Assembly (NCBI RefSeq): GCF_019511605.1
Contig: NZ_JAEUAV010000020.1
Span: 58,225-122,224 of the forward strand
Length of the DNA stretch: 64,000 nucleotides
Direction of reading: 5' to 3'
Source of the DNA: Paraburkholderia phenoliruptrix
GTDB lineage: Bacteria > Pseudomonadota > Gammaproteobacteria > Burkholderiales > Burkholderiaceae
Below, piece by piece: positions 9,371-17,973 of the stretch (within the stretch, counting starts at the first letter, position 1; each line of letters opens with the position of its first letter). The notes under the pieces are model-generated. The model saw nothing but the letters and a program-made list of their open reading frames with translations, was not told the origin of the DNA and ran no database searches. The position numbers were made by a program, and so were the translations under genes.

Positions 9371-9850
9371 ATGAACCTGATGACGACCAAAGTTCGCACC
9401 CTGTCAGCCTCCGCCGCCGCTGCCCTTTCGCTCTCGCTTTCGCTCGCGTTCGTGAGCCACGTTCAGGCCGCCGCCCCGCAGGCGATTACTGCCAAAGACG
9501 CATGGGTGCGCTGGCTGCCGAACAACCTGCCGGCGGCCGGCTACGTGACGCTCGTGAATGCCGGCGACAAACCGGTCGATCTCGTCGATGTCTCGAGCAG
9601 CGACTACGGCGACGCGATGCTGCATCAAACGGTATCGAACGGCTCGTCGCAGAAAATGGTGATGGTCGACAAACTGACCGTTCCCGCGCACGGCCAGGTT
9701 GCCATCGCGCCCGGCGGCTATCACCTGATGCTCGAAGACGCGAAGCACAAGATCGCACCGGGCGACACTGTGCACCTGAAGCTCAAGTTCTCCGACGGCG
9801 CGACGCTCGACACGCCCTTCGCGGTCAAGTCACCGGCGCAAACAAAGTAA
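9371..9850 (+). CDS. Periplasmic PCu(A)C copper chaperone
   Basis: A 159-residue secreted protein with an N-terminal signal ending near VQAAAP. The cupredoxin-like domain shows the family copper-site pattern H-x(n)-M-x(n)-H-x-M: MLHQ, then QKMVMVD, then GYHLMLED. These chaperones carry Cu(I) in the periplasm and act together with SCO proteins on the CuA site. It follows the SCO gene by 9 bases and precedes ctaG by 15, so the three are co-transcribed. Its ATG is followed by a second ATG at residue 4, which could also serve. Confidence 0.93.
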   Translation: MNLMTTKVRTLSASAAAALSLSLSLAFVSHVQAAAPQAITAKDAWVRWLPNNLPAAGYVTLVNAGDKPVDLVDVSSSDYGDAMLHQTVSNGSSQKMVMVDKLTVPAHGQVAIAPGGYHLMLEDAKHKIAPGDTVHLKLKFSDGATLDTPFAVKSPAQTK

Positions 9851-9865
9851 GCAGGACGAGCCACA

Positions 9866-10855
9866 GTGATGAACCTGTTCTACTGGCTCGATCCGTGGGA
9901 ATTTTCGCCGACGGTCGTTATCGCGCTACTCGTGCCCGCAATGCTGTTCTTACGCGGCGCGCGCAAGGCAAAGGTGTCGACGGCGCGGCGCATCTCCTTC
10001 TGGTTCGGGCTGGTGGCGCTCTACGTCGCGCTGCACACGCGGCTCGATTACTTCTTCGAGCATGAGTTCTTCATGCATCGCGCACAGCATCTCGTGCTGC
10101 ATCATCTTGGGCCGTTCTTCATCGCGCTGTCGTATCCGGGCGCGGCCTTGCGCGCGGGCATTCCGTTTGGCTGGCGGCAGCGCTTCGTGCGGCCAGCGTT
10201 CGCCACGCCAGCCGTGCGCAAGCTGCTCGACGTCGTCATGCATCCGGTGGTCGCGGTGGTCCTGTTCGTCGGGTTGATCTACTTCTGGTTGCTCTCGCCG
10301 ATCCATTTTGTCGCGATGCTCGACTGGCGGCTGTATCGCGTCATGAACTGGAGCATGGTGATTGACGGTCTGTTGTTCTGGTGGCTCGTGCTCGATCCGC
10401 GCCCTGCGCCGCCTGCCCGCCTGTCGCCCGGCAAGCGCGTGCTGGTAGTGATAGCAGCCATTCCGCCACAGATCGTGCTGGGCGCGTTGATCTTCTTTAC
10501 GCCGCGCGAACTGTACCCGATCTATTCGATCTGCGGCCGCGCATTCACGTGGCTTAGTCCGATGCGCGATCAACAGATCGGCGGGCTGCTACTGTGGATT
10601 CCCGGTTCGATGATGAGCGTCATCGGTGCGCTGGTCGCGCTGCGTCACTGGATGCGCCTGTCCGCACGCGGACGCGTGCGCGGCGAACGGCGCGCGGTGG
10701 CAGGCAATGCTGCCAAGGCTGCCGATGCAACGAATGCATCGAATGCATCGGACCCATCGAACGCAGGCAACGCGACGCACTCGGCTAGTGCAACCAACGC
10801 TACCAACGCGCTCGCTGCGAAGGCCGCTGCGGCGAGCCGCGCTGGTCGCGCGTAG
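9866..10855 (+). CDS. ctaG: CtaG-like cytochrome c oxidase assembly factor (caa3_CtaG family)
   Basis: The 329-residue polytopic membrane protein fits the Bacillus-type CtaG family needed for active caa3 oxidase. It has about seven helices, a LVLHHLGPF segment and conserved histidines including the one in FFMHRAQH. It is unrelated to Cox11, which carries the same symbol in proteobacteria. The last 75 residues are a low-complexity Ala/Asn/Ser/Thr tail encoded partly by 9-bp repeats (about 10725-10760), absent from typical relatives. Last gene of the copper operon; the neighbour on the right is convergent. Confidence 0.87.
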   Translation: MMNLFYWLDPWEFSPTVVIALLVPAMLFLRGARKAKVSTARRISFWFGLVALYVALHTRLDYFFEHEFFMHRAQHLVLHHLGPFFIALSYPGAALRAGIPFGWRQRFVRPAFATPAVRKLLDVVMHPVVAVVLFVGLIYFWLLSPIHFVAMLDWRLYRVMNWSMVIDGLLFWWLVLDPRPAPPARLSPGKRVLVVIAAIPPQIVLGALIFFTPRELYPIYSICGRAFTWLSPMRDQQIGGLLLWIPGSMMSVIGALVALRHWMRLSARGRVRGERRAVAGNAAKAADATNASNASDPSNAGNATHSASATNATNALAAKAAAASRAGRA

Positions 10856-10976
10856 CGGTTGGGTGGAGCGTGCGTGGTGTGTGGGTGGGCGCTGCATGGG
10901 TGGCGCTTGAATAACGCTCGAGTGGCGCATCGCTCGCGCCGCCGCCCGCATGGGCGCCAATGTCTGTTAATCGCCC

Positions 10977-11501
10977 TCAGGCAGATCGCATCCACACGTG
11001 CGGAATGCCGTCTTCCTCATGAATTTCGGACACCGGCTCGAAACCAAATGCACCATAGAAACGTTGCAGGTGCGCCTGCGCGTGCAGGCGAATGGGCGTG
11101 CCCGGCCATTGCTTGCGAATCTGCGCAATGGCGCGCTCGAGCATCGCATTGCCGAGACCGATGCCGCGAAACGCCGCGGTAGTCAGCACGCGTCCGATGC
11201 GCACGTCGGCGTCGTCGGCGTCGGGCAGCAGCACGCGCAGATAGCCGGCGAGCGGCGCCCGCTGCGCGCCCGCAGCTGCTTGCGGACTTGCCCCCACAGA
11301 TGGGCCGAAGGCAAGCAGATGCCACGCGTCGACATCCAGACCATCGATATCGCCATACAGGCAGTTCTGCTCGATCACGAAGACGGCGCTACGCGCGGCT
11401 AGCATCGCGTAGACCTCGGCGCTCGTCAGATCGTCGAACGCTTTCCAGCGCCATTCGAGTGCCGCGAGTCTGGCTGCGGAGGTTTGCTGCGGTTCAGTCA
11501 T
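10977..11501 (-). CDS. ElaA-like GNAT acetyltransferase
   Basis: The 174-residue product shows the ElaA pattern: an early tryptophan (LEWRWKAFDDL), then AVFVIEQNCLYGDIDGLD, the acetyl-CoA loop region in IGRVLTTAAFRGIGLGNAM (the R/Q-x-x-G-x-G/A motif), and QRFYGAFGFEPVSE near the end. The substrate is unknown for the family. Start at 11501 is the first ATG giving the family N-terminus. It is convergent with ctaG, with no clear terminator between them. Confidence 0.85.
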   Translation of the reverse strand: MTEPQQTSAARLAALEWRWKAFDDLTSAEVYAMLAARSAVFVIEQNCLYGDIDGLDVDAWHLLAFGPSVGASPQAAAGAQRAPLAGYLRVLLPDADDADVRIGRVLTTAAFRGIGLGNAMLERAIAQIRKQWPGTPIRLHAQAHLQRFYGAFGFEPVSEIHEEDGIPHVWMRSA

Positions 11502-11645
11502 GAGAGGATGTCTTAAGAGAAAGATACGTGCATTTTGACGCGATGGCCCACGCAACCTGAGCGGCAACGGCAAGCACGCAATTATGCCGCGGGCAGCGGC
11601 ATACGGAGTGCGATTGCGTCGATTGCAGACAGATCACCTATCCCG

Positions 11646-12404
11646 CTACTCGCTTTCGAACACCGGCTGCACAGACCGCGCAAGACAATCGACAAGGTTG
11701 TCCGGCCCGCACAGATGCAGCGCGCCGACCACTACCAGCGTCCGCTCAGGTCGAGCGAGCAGCTCGCTCACGCGCTGCGCCCAGAGGCGGTTGCGCGTAT
11801 CGAGAATGGCGCGCCGGATCTCGGGCAACGCGAACATTGGCGATTCGACGGCGATGCGCTGCACGCCCGCCAAATCTCCTTCGAGCCACGCTGCATGCAT
11901 GCGCTCGAGCGTGCGCTGCGGCTCGCCGACGTCCGCCGTCAGCGTGGCAAGCACGTCCGCGACAACGGCAAGCGGAATGGCTTCGAGCGCGTCGGCGACT
12001 TCACTCGCCGTTTCCAGATACTCATACGGCTTGCCGTGCGCCATCGCCCAGCGCAGCATGCGCGGCTCGACGCCGTCGACGAGGTGCTGGAACAGCGTCG
12101 GCGCCACGACCAGCGTGGCCCACGGACGAAGCCCGGCGAGCGGCGCAAGCGGACCTTCGGTCGGCCACGCGGCTTGCAGACGGGCCCAGGCATCGGCAGA
12201 GATGAGCGGTTGCAGATGTTCCGCGGCGCTCTGTCCATCCGCTTTCAGGAAAGGCAGGATGGTCGGAGGATCGGACTCGAATACCAGCGTTTGCGCCCAG
12301 TCATAGGCTTCTTCGATCCAGGGCGGCGTTCTGCGGCTCGCTGCCGGAAAGAGATGCATCGAGCCAAGCAGGCGGACATTCGTGCCGGTGATGTGTAAAT
12401 ACAT
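11646..12404 (-). CDS. TraB/GumN family protein
   Basis: The product matches the TraB/GumN fold, an EreA/ChaN-like group with a metal-protease-like active site of unknown substrate. The N-terminus runs GTNVRLLGSMHLFP (the conserved G-x-H element), a Glu in FESDPPT follows, and the C-terminus has VVGALHLCGPDNL. I used the ATG at 12404 (252 residues), which fits the family N-terminus; an ATG at 12446 would add 14 residues. The open frame reaches the tRNA genes, but starts that far up are excluded by the tRNA terminator at 12525-12553. Confidence 0.75.
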   Translation of the reverse strand: MYLHITGTNVRLLGSMHLFPAASRRTPPWIEEAYDWAQTLVFESDPPTILPFLKADGQSAAEHLQPLISADAWARLQAAWPTEGPLAPLAGLRPWATLVVAPTLFQHLVDGVEPRMLRWAMAHGKPYEYLETASEVADALEAIPLAVVADVLATLTADVGEPQRTLERMHAAWLEGDLAGVQRIAVESPMFALPEIRRAILDTRNRLWAQRVSELLARPERTLVVVGALHLCGPDNLVDCLARSVQPVFESE

Positions 12405-12524
12405 GCGCGTTCGGTGGCGAGGAGCAAAGACGCCATTGTGCGCCATGTCCTTTGCGCGCTGCATGCGGGGCAAGGCGTGTCGCACACGGTGTGCGATGCG
12501 CTGCGGATTGCGGACGCACAAAAA

Positions 12525-12553
12525 GAAAAGCCCCGACGTGTCGGGGCTTTTCT
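12525..12553 (-). terminator. Rho-independent terminator of the Gly-Gly-Cys tRNA operon
   Basis: A GCCCCGACGTGTCGGGGC hairpin, flanked by A-rich and T-rich runs, 14 bases beyond the 3' end of tRNA-Cys. Read leftward it ends in a run of T with one C, so it stops the tRNA transcript before the TraB-like gene. Confidence 0.88.
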
Positions 12554-12566
12554 CTACTTCAACTAC

Positions 12567-12640
12567 TGGAGGCGCGAGCCGGAGTCGAACCGGCCTAAAC
12601 GGCTTTGCAGGCCGCTGCATAACCGCTTTGCTATCGCGCC
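12567..12640 (-). tRNA. tRNA-Cys (GCA)
   Basis: 74 bases on the minus strand. The acceptor stem GGCGCGA pairs with TCGCGCC, the anticodon loop reads CTGCAAA (anticodon GCA), the T loop has GGTTCGACTCC, and the 3' end has TCCA encoded. It is the third gene of the operon after two tRNA-Gly genes. Confidence 0.97.
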
Positions 12641-12738
12641 GCAAGCGGAGGGGAATCTAGTTGCAGATTCGCTGGTTTGCTGGATGGACAACCGTCAGTC
12701 CACCAAACAAAAAGGGAAGCGTTGCTTCCCCTGATGTA

Positions 12739-12814
12739 TGGAGCGGGAGACGAGGCTCGAACTCGCGACCTCAACCTTGGCAAGGTTGCGCTCTACCAAC
12801 TGAGCTACTCCCGC
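12739..12814 (-). tRNA. tRNA-Gly (GCC), second copy in the operon
   Basis: 76 bases with CCA encoded. Acceptor GCGGGAG pairs with CTCCCGC, anticodon loop TTGCCAA gives GCC, and the T arm has GAGTTCGAGCCTC. It is identical to the copy at 12890-12965, so one arose by duplication or both are kept identical by gene conversion. Confidence 0.97.
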
Positions 12815-12889
12815 ATTGCACTGCTTCGCAACGCCTTGCACTTTAACTTGCTGAACTACTTAACCGAACAACGCGCTGCTTCAAAAATC

Positions 12890-12965
12890 TGGAGCGGGAG
12901 ACGAGGCTCGAACTCGCGACCTCAACCTTGGCAAGGTTGCGCTCTACCAACTGAGCTACTCCCGC
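12890..12965 (-). tRNA. tRNA-Gly (GCC), first copy in the operon
   Basis: 76 bases, the same sequence as 12739-12814. It is the promoter-proximal gene, about 107 bases after the predicted transcription start. The order pgsA - tRNA-Gly - tRNA-Cys recalls the enterobacterial uvrC-pgsA-glyW-cysT-leuZ locus, with a second Gly gene here and no tRNA-Leu. Confidence 0.97.
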
Positions 12966-13079
12966 GTAGTACTGCTTGGTGTTGCTTTGTACTGCTTCGT
13001 GCCGCTTAAAAGGCCCTACTGCTGCCTTCTTGCCGGTACTGCATCCGACGTTTCGAACTGCGTGCATCGGAGAAACGAG

Positions 13080-13108
13080 ATTATGGAGAAACGACCGAAA
13101 CGTGTCAA
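13080..13108 (-). promoter_or_regulatory. Sigma70 promoter of the tRNA-Gly/Gly/Cys operon
   Basis: On the minus strand TTGACA (13108-13103), a spacer of exactly 17 bases and CATAAT (13085-13080). This near-consensus promoter places the start near 13072, giving a leader of about 107 bases before the first tRNA. It lies downstream of pgsA, so the tRNAs need not depend on pgsA transcription. Confidence 0.85.
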
Positions 13109-13225
13109 CCCCTTTCGCCTATCTCTTTAACTGAACAGAATTGACTCACGAAGTCGCCGCCGTTCACCGGCTTTCAACGGCACGCGCTTGTCACATGAAG
13201 CATCCAGGCAAGCGCGCGCACCGGT

Positions 13226-13819
13226 TCACACAGCCCCGCCGCGCTCGCGGATTTGCGGCCATGCGAGCTTCATGTAATAGAGCATCGACCAGATGGTCAG
13301 GACGGCCGCAAGATAGATGAGCCACAGGCCCCAGGTGCGCGTGTCGATCGCCACCCCGCCGCCGAACGACAGCGGACCGTTGAACAGCAGCATCGGAATT
13401 GCCACCATCTGGCATGCGGTCTTGAACTTGCCGAGCGAATTCACGGCGACGCTCTTCGACGCTCCGATCTGCGCCATCCATTCCCGCAGCGCCGAAATGG
13501 CGATCTCGCGTCCGACGATCACGAGCGCGATTGCCGAGTCGATGCGCGCGAGCTGCACCAGCACGAGCAACGCGGCGGTCACCATGAGTTTGTCCGCGAC
13601 CGGATCGAGAAACGCGCCGAACGCCGAAGTCTGATTCCACTTGCGAGCCAGATAGCCGTCGAACCAGTCTGTCAGCGCGGCCAGCACGAAGATGGTCGCC
13701 GCGGCGAGATTGCGGTGCGCGGGGCTCATCATCATGTCGGGCAAATAGAACACGCCGACGACGAGCGGGATCAGAACGATCCGCAGCCAGGTCAGGAAAA
13801 TCGGGAAATTGAACGGCAT
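13226..13819 (-). CDS. pgsA: CDP-diacylglycerol-glycerol-3-phosphate 3-phosphatidyltransferase
   Basis: PgsA makes phosphatidylglycerophosphate, the committed step to phosphatidylglycerol and cardiolipin, in the inner membrane. The 197-residue product has the CDP-alcohol motif D-G-x2-A-R-x8-G-x3-D-x3-D at residues 54-76, which binds the two metals, and about five helices. Start ATG at 13819 gives the conserved N-terminus FPIFLTWLRI. It follows uvrC on the same strand after about 165 bases, a widely conserved pairing. Confidence 0.96.
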   Translation of the reverse strand: MPFNFPIFLTWLRIVLIPLVVGVFYLPDMMMSPAHRNLAAATIFVLAALTDWFDGYLARKWNQTSAFGAFLDPVADKLMVTAALLVLVQLARIDSAIALVIVGREIAISALREWMAQIGASKSVAVNSLGKFKTACQMVAIPMLLFNGPLSFGGGVAIDTRTWGLWLIYLAAVLTIWSMLYYMKLAWPQIRERGGAV

Positions 13820-13984
13820 GGGCAGGCGCAACGTCTGACAGGAGAGATGCAATTGTGCCGTGTCACCGTGGCTGCCACAAGCAAAGCGGCGCCGCGAGCC
13901 CGGTGCGTGCGCCTGCTGTGAACACGTTGGGCGACGCGCGCGCCCAGCTTTCGGGCGAGCGCCGTCTCGAGCGTTGGTTGGCAG

Positions 13985-16204
13985 TCAGTGCAATTGCCGG
14001 TAGATCTGCTCGGCGAGCGCTTGCGAAATGCCTTCGACACTCGCGAGATCTTCAACGCTCGCCGCGACCACGCCGCGCAATCCGCCGAAGCGCGCGAGCA
14101 GGCGCTGCCGCCGTTTCGCGCCGACGCCCTCGAGTTCCTCGAGCCGCGAGGTCTGACGCGTCTTGCCGCGCTTCGCGCGCATGCCGGTAATGGCGAAGCG
14201 GTGCGCCTCGTCGCGGATCTGCGCGACCAGCATCAGCGCGGCGCTTTCCTTGCCGAGTTCGAGCGGCGCGCGGCCGTCGGCGAAAATCAGGGTTTCCAGG
14301 CCGACCTTGCGCCCCTCGCCCTTCGCGACCCCGACCAGCATGCCGGTGTCGAGTCCCAGCTCCGTGAACACCTGCCGCGCGATTTCGACCTGGCCCTTGC
14401 CGCCGTCGATCAGCACGATGGTCGGCAATACGCCGCCCGCGGCCACCGGCTCGGCCGCCTCCGGCGTCAGCGACGGGTCCGCGGCTGCGTCGCTTTGCAG
14501 TTCGGCGGCTTCGTCCGCAGCGTTGGCGGCGGCTTGCGCGACCATCTTCTCGTAGCGGCGCGTGAGAACCTGGCGCATCGCCGCGTAGTCGTCGCCCGGC
14601 GTGATGCCGGTAATGTTGTAGCGGCGATATTCCGACGACTGCATCTTGTGATGGTGATACACGACGCACGACGCCTGCGTTGCCTCGCCCATCGTGTGAC
14701 TGATGTCGAAGCATTCGATCCGCACGTGTGCGAGGTCGTCGCATTCCATGCCGAGCGTGTCGGTGAGCGCGCGCGTACGGGCCTGCTGCGATCCCTGTTC
14801 CGAAAGCAGCCGAGCGAGCGCAAGCCGCGCGTTCTGCTCAGCCATAGCGAGCCACGCGCGGCGCTGGCCTTGCGGCTGACGCAGCACGGTGACCTTGTGG
14901 CCGGCCTGCTCGATCAACACGTCGACGAGCTCGCGCGTGGCCGGCGCATGGCTGACCACGAGCACGGGCGGCACGCGGTTGCCGAGATAGTGCTGTGCGA
15001 TGAATGCCTCTAGCACTTCCGATTCGATGCCGGCCGCGGCGCGGCGTTTGCGCCCTTTCGCGGGCGCTTCGCCGGCAGTGGCGTCGGCGTCGGCGTCCGC
15101 ATCGGCGGCGTCGTCTTCTTCGGGTGGCAGTTCCTGTGCGATGGCGAGGGCGTCGGCTTCAGCGTCCGCATCGGCGTCAACTGATTGCGCGTCGCCAGCC
15201 GCCTCGTTGTCCGCCTCGTCGCCCGCGTCCTGTTCGACCGGCGAAGTCGTATCCGACGCAAGATCCGCGAGCACGTCGCCACCGTCGCCGTCCTCGAGTC
15301 CCCCCTCTTCCGCCGTCAGCGCGCTTTCCACATGGGCGGGGAAATATGCCTTGTCGCCCAGATGCCGGCCGCCGCGCACCATCGCGAGATTCACGCACAC
15401 GCGGCCGCCGAGCGCGACCACTGCGAGGATATCGACGTCGCTGTCGCTACCCACTTCGATAGCCTGCTGATGCAGCACCGTCGACAGCGAACTCATCTGG
15501 TTGCGCACCGCGGCGGCCTGCTCGAATTTCAGCTCGCTCGCGAACGCATGCATCTTCTGCTCGAGCTCCTTCATCACTTCGCCCTGGCGGCCAAGCAGGA
15601 AGCGCGACGCGTTCGCGACGTCGCGCGCATAGTCTTCTTCGCCGATGTTGCCGACGCACGGCGCGGTGCAGCGCCCGATCTGATGCAGCAGGCACGGCCG
15701 CGTGCGGTTGTTGAACACCGAGTCCTCGCAGGTGCGCAACTGAAAGACCCGCTGCAGGATCTGAATGCTCTCGCGCACGGCCCACGCGCTCGGAAACGGG
15801 CCGAAGTACTGGTTCTTGCGATCCACGGCGCCACGGTAGTAGGCCATGCGCGGGAACTTGTGGCCCGTCAGCTTCAGATACGGATACGACTTGTCGTCGC
15901 GAAACAGAATGTTGTAGCGCGGCGCGAGCGCCTTGATCAGATTGTTTTCTAGCAGCAGCGCTTCCGCCTCGGAACGCGTGACGGTCGTCTCTACGCGCGC
16001 AATGCGTGTGACCATCATCGCGATGCGCGGCGACAGTTGCGTCTTGGTGAAATAGCTCGAGACGCGCTTTTTCAGATCGCGCGCCTTGCCGACATACAGC
16101 ACCGCGCCGTGCGTATCGTAGTAGCGATACACGCCTGGCAGATGCGGCAATTGGGCGAGCACCTTCTTGGGCTCGAATTCAATGCTTGCTTCGGGTTCGG
16201 TCAT
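13985..16204 (-). CDS. uvrC: UvrABC excinuclease subunit C, with acidic low-complexity insertions
   Basis: UvrC makes both incisions in nucleotide excision repair. The 739-residue product has the GIY-YIG nuclease domain (LPGVYRYYD and VLYVGKARDLKKR, residues 22-47), the UVR motif in the 200s, the RNase H-like C nuclease with FDISH and VLIDGGKGQ, and C-terminal helix-hairpin-helix repeats. It is over 100 residues longer than the E. coli protein because of an Asp/Ala/Glu-rich insert at about residues 292-390, with DADADA runs, and a smaller Ala-rich insert at about 552-595. Both sit between domains, so function should be intact. Confidence 0.97.
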   Translation of the reverse strand: MTEPEASIEFEPKKVLAQLPHLPGVYRYYDTHGAVLYVGKARDLKKRVSSYFTKTQLSPRIAMMVTRIARVETTVTRSEAEALLLENNLIKALAPRYNILFRDDKSYPYLKLTGHKFPRMAYYRGAVDRKNQYFGPFPSAWAVRESIQILQRVFQLRTCEDSVFNNRTRPCLLHQIGRCTAPCVGNIGEEDYARDVANASRFLLGRQGEVMKELEQKMHAFASELKFEQAAAVRNQMSSLSTVLHQQAIEVGSDSDVDILAVVALGGRVCVNLAMVRGGRHLGDKAYFPAHVESALTAEEGGLEDGDGGDVLADLASDTTSPVEQDAGDEADNEAAGDAQSVDADADAEADALAIAQELPPEEDDAADADADADATAGEAPAKGRKRRAAAGIESEVLEAFIAQHYLGNRVPPVLVVSHAPATRELVDVLIEQAGHKVTVLRQPQGQRRAWLAMAEQNARLALARLLSEQGSQQARTRALTDTLGMECDDLAHVRIECFDISHTMGEATQASCVVYHHHKMQSSEYRRYNITGITPGDDYAAMRQVLTRRYEKMVAQAAANAADEAAELQSDAAADPSLTPEAAEPVAAGGVLPTIVLIDGGKGQVEIARQVFTELGLDTGMLVGVAKGEGRKVGLETLIFADGRAPLELGKESAALMLVAQIRDEAHRFAITGMRAKRGKTRQTSRLEELEGVGAKRRQRLLARFGGLRGVVAASVEDLASVEGISQALAEQIYRQLH

Positions 16205-16354
16205 GCAGGATCGGCTGGGTGGACTGTCTCGGAAGCCTCGCGCCGTGTGCCGCCCGGCGCATGCACTCTGGCACGCAAACTCCGGAGGAGGCTTTCATAC
16301 GAGTGCTTTAGAATCGCCAGTTTAGAACATTCCGCGTTCGCACGAGCCCTGCCG

Positions 16355-17569
16355 ATGTCCTCCTCCGCGCCGCTCACTGCTTCATCCGTCGCTCGGCCCG
16401 CCGAACTATCCGCCGAACCGTCCACGGCAATTGCCTGCGATATTTTCTGCGCGGTGATCGACAACTTCGGCGACATCGGCGTCTGCTGGCGCCTTGCGCG
16501 GCAACTGGCGAGCGAGCACGGCTGGCAGGTCCGCGTCTTCGTCGACGAGTTGCGGGCGTTCCAGAAGCTCTGCCCGTCGCTCGCGCTGGATCGGTCACGG
16601 CAGACGGTCGAGGGCATCGTCGTCGAGCATTGGCACACGCCCACGCACGCGGGCGACACGCTCCAGGTCGGGGACGTCGTGATCGAGGCATTCGCCTGCG
16701 AGCTGCCGCCCGTCTACGTGGCGGCAATGGCGCAGCGCGAGCGCGCGCCCGTGTGGATCAACCTCGAATATCTGAGCGCCGAAGACTGGGTCGCGGACTT
16801 TCACCTGCGACCCTCGCCGCATCCGCAATACCCGCTCGTCAAAACGTTTTTCTTTCCGGGGCTCGGCCCAGGCACCGGCGGCGTGCTGAAGGAACAGGGT
16901 CTGGATACCGCACGCGCCGCGTTCGAAGCGTCGCCGGGCGCGCGCGACGCCTGGTGGCACGCAACCGTCGGCCATGCGCCGCCGGCCGGGGCGACCGTCG
17001 TGTCGCTGTTCGCTTACGAGAATCCCGCCCTCGACAGCCTGCTCGAACAGTGGCGCGACAGCACCCAGCCGGTCGTGCTGCTGGCGCCGGAGGGTCGCAT
17101 CTCCGGCGCACTGGCGCGCTTTTTCGGACTCCCTTCGTTTGACGCGGGCGCTCACGCAGAGCGCGGCTCCCTGAGCGCTCGCGGGCTCGCGTTCACCGAG
17201 CAGTCAGCTTACGACGCGCTGCTGTGGGCCAGCGACATCAATTTCGTGCGGGGCGAGGATTCGTTCGTGCGCGCCCAGTGGGCCTGCAAACCCTTCGTCT
17301 GGCACATCTATCCGCAAGCCGACGACGCGCATCTGCCGAAACTCGACGCCGCGCTTGCGCATTACACCCGCACGCTTGGCGAAGATTCCGCCGCTGCTCT
17401 CGCACGCTTCTGGCACGCGTGGAACGGCGCCGGCGCCCCCGACTGGGCGGACCTGTGCCGTCACTCCCCCGCACTGCAGCGGCGTGCGGCCGAATGGGCG
17501 GCCGAACTCGCGCAAGTTGGCGACCTGGCGGGAAATCTGGCCTTGTTCACAAAAACTCAGTTAAAATAA
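16355..17569 (+). CDS. earP: EF-P arginine rhamnosyltransferase EarP
   Basis: EarP transfers rhamnose from dTDP-rhamnose to an arginine of elongation factor P, activating it for rescue of ribosomes on polyproline. The 404-residue product has the family start VIDNFGDIGVCWRLARQ, with Asp36 and Asp40 spaced as the two catalytic-site aspartates of studied EarPs, and NFVRGEDSFVRAQWA with the conserved glutamate near the donor site. The ATG at 16355 gives a Ser/Ala-rich N-terminal extension of about 28 residues; a later start is possible. It is divergent from uvrC and about 400 bases before efp, its substrate gene. Confidence 0.96.
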   Translation: MSSSAPLTASSVARPAELSAEPSTAIACDIFCAVIDNFGDIGVCWRLARQLASEHGWQVRVFVDELRAFQKLCPSLALDRSRQTVEGIVVEHWHTPTHAGDTLQVGDVVIEAFACELPPVYVAAMAQRERAPVWINLEYLSAEDWVADFHLRPSPHPQYPLVKTFFFPGLGPGTGGVLKEQGLDTARAAFEASPGARDAWWHATVGHAPPAGATVVSLFAYENPALDSLLEQWRDSTQPVVLLAPEGRISGALARFFGLPSFDAGAHAERGSLSARGLAFTEQSAYDALLWASDINFVRGEDSFVRAQWACKPFVWHIYPQADDAHLPKLDAALAHYTRTLGEDSAAALARFWHAWNGAGAPDWADLCRHSPALQRRAAEWAAELAQVGDLAGNLALFTKTQLK

Positions 17570-17973
17570 GCGGTTATCCAACGGCCGACGACGCAAGCGC
17601 GGCCCGATCGCAGCAAAAAATCCTGGTGTTTCCGGTTTAACGTGGCGCAGAAAACCCTGCGCCAGGCGTGAAAAAACCGCGCAAAACGGCGTAACACTGC
17701 ACCAGGACCACGCTGCCGACCGGCGCCACTCGTGTACACGCCCGCATCGGGTAAAAAGCAGGTAACGGACTGCGGGAAACGGCGAAGCGCGCTGCATCGG
17801 CAATTCTGTCGGCGGCGTCCATCGCGAATCCCGCGGCAAGCCAACCCACGCTTCATGCACCGCTTTGCGCCGGGCCGTCCCGGCGCCGCGCGGCGCGCAG
17901 GAACGTCGAAGCCGCTTGCGCCGTATGCCGTTGAGCACCAGTTACAGCTACTTATTTCGTACAGGACAGTTTT
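17570..17973. other. Intergenic region between earP and efp
   Basis: About 400 bases with no supported gene. It contains a perfect 8-bp stem TGGCGCAG/CTGCGCCA at 17643-17664, with A-rich but no T-rich run after it, so it is not a clear terminator. The length suggests efp has its own promoter and is not merely read through from earP. Confidence 0.4.

Noticed and set aside
17643..17664. Hairpin as a terminator for earP
   Set aside because: The stem is perfect, but the run after it is A-rich, not T-rich, so it lacks the feature needed for intrinsic termination.
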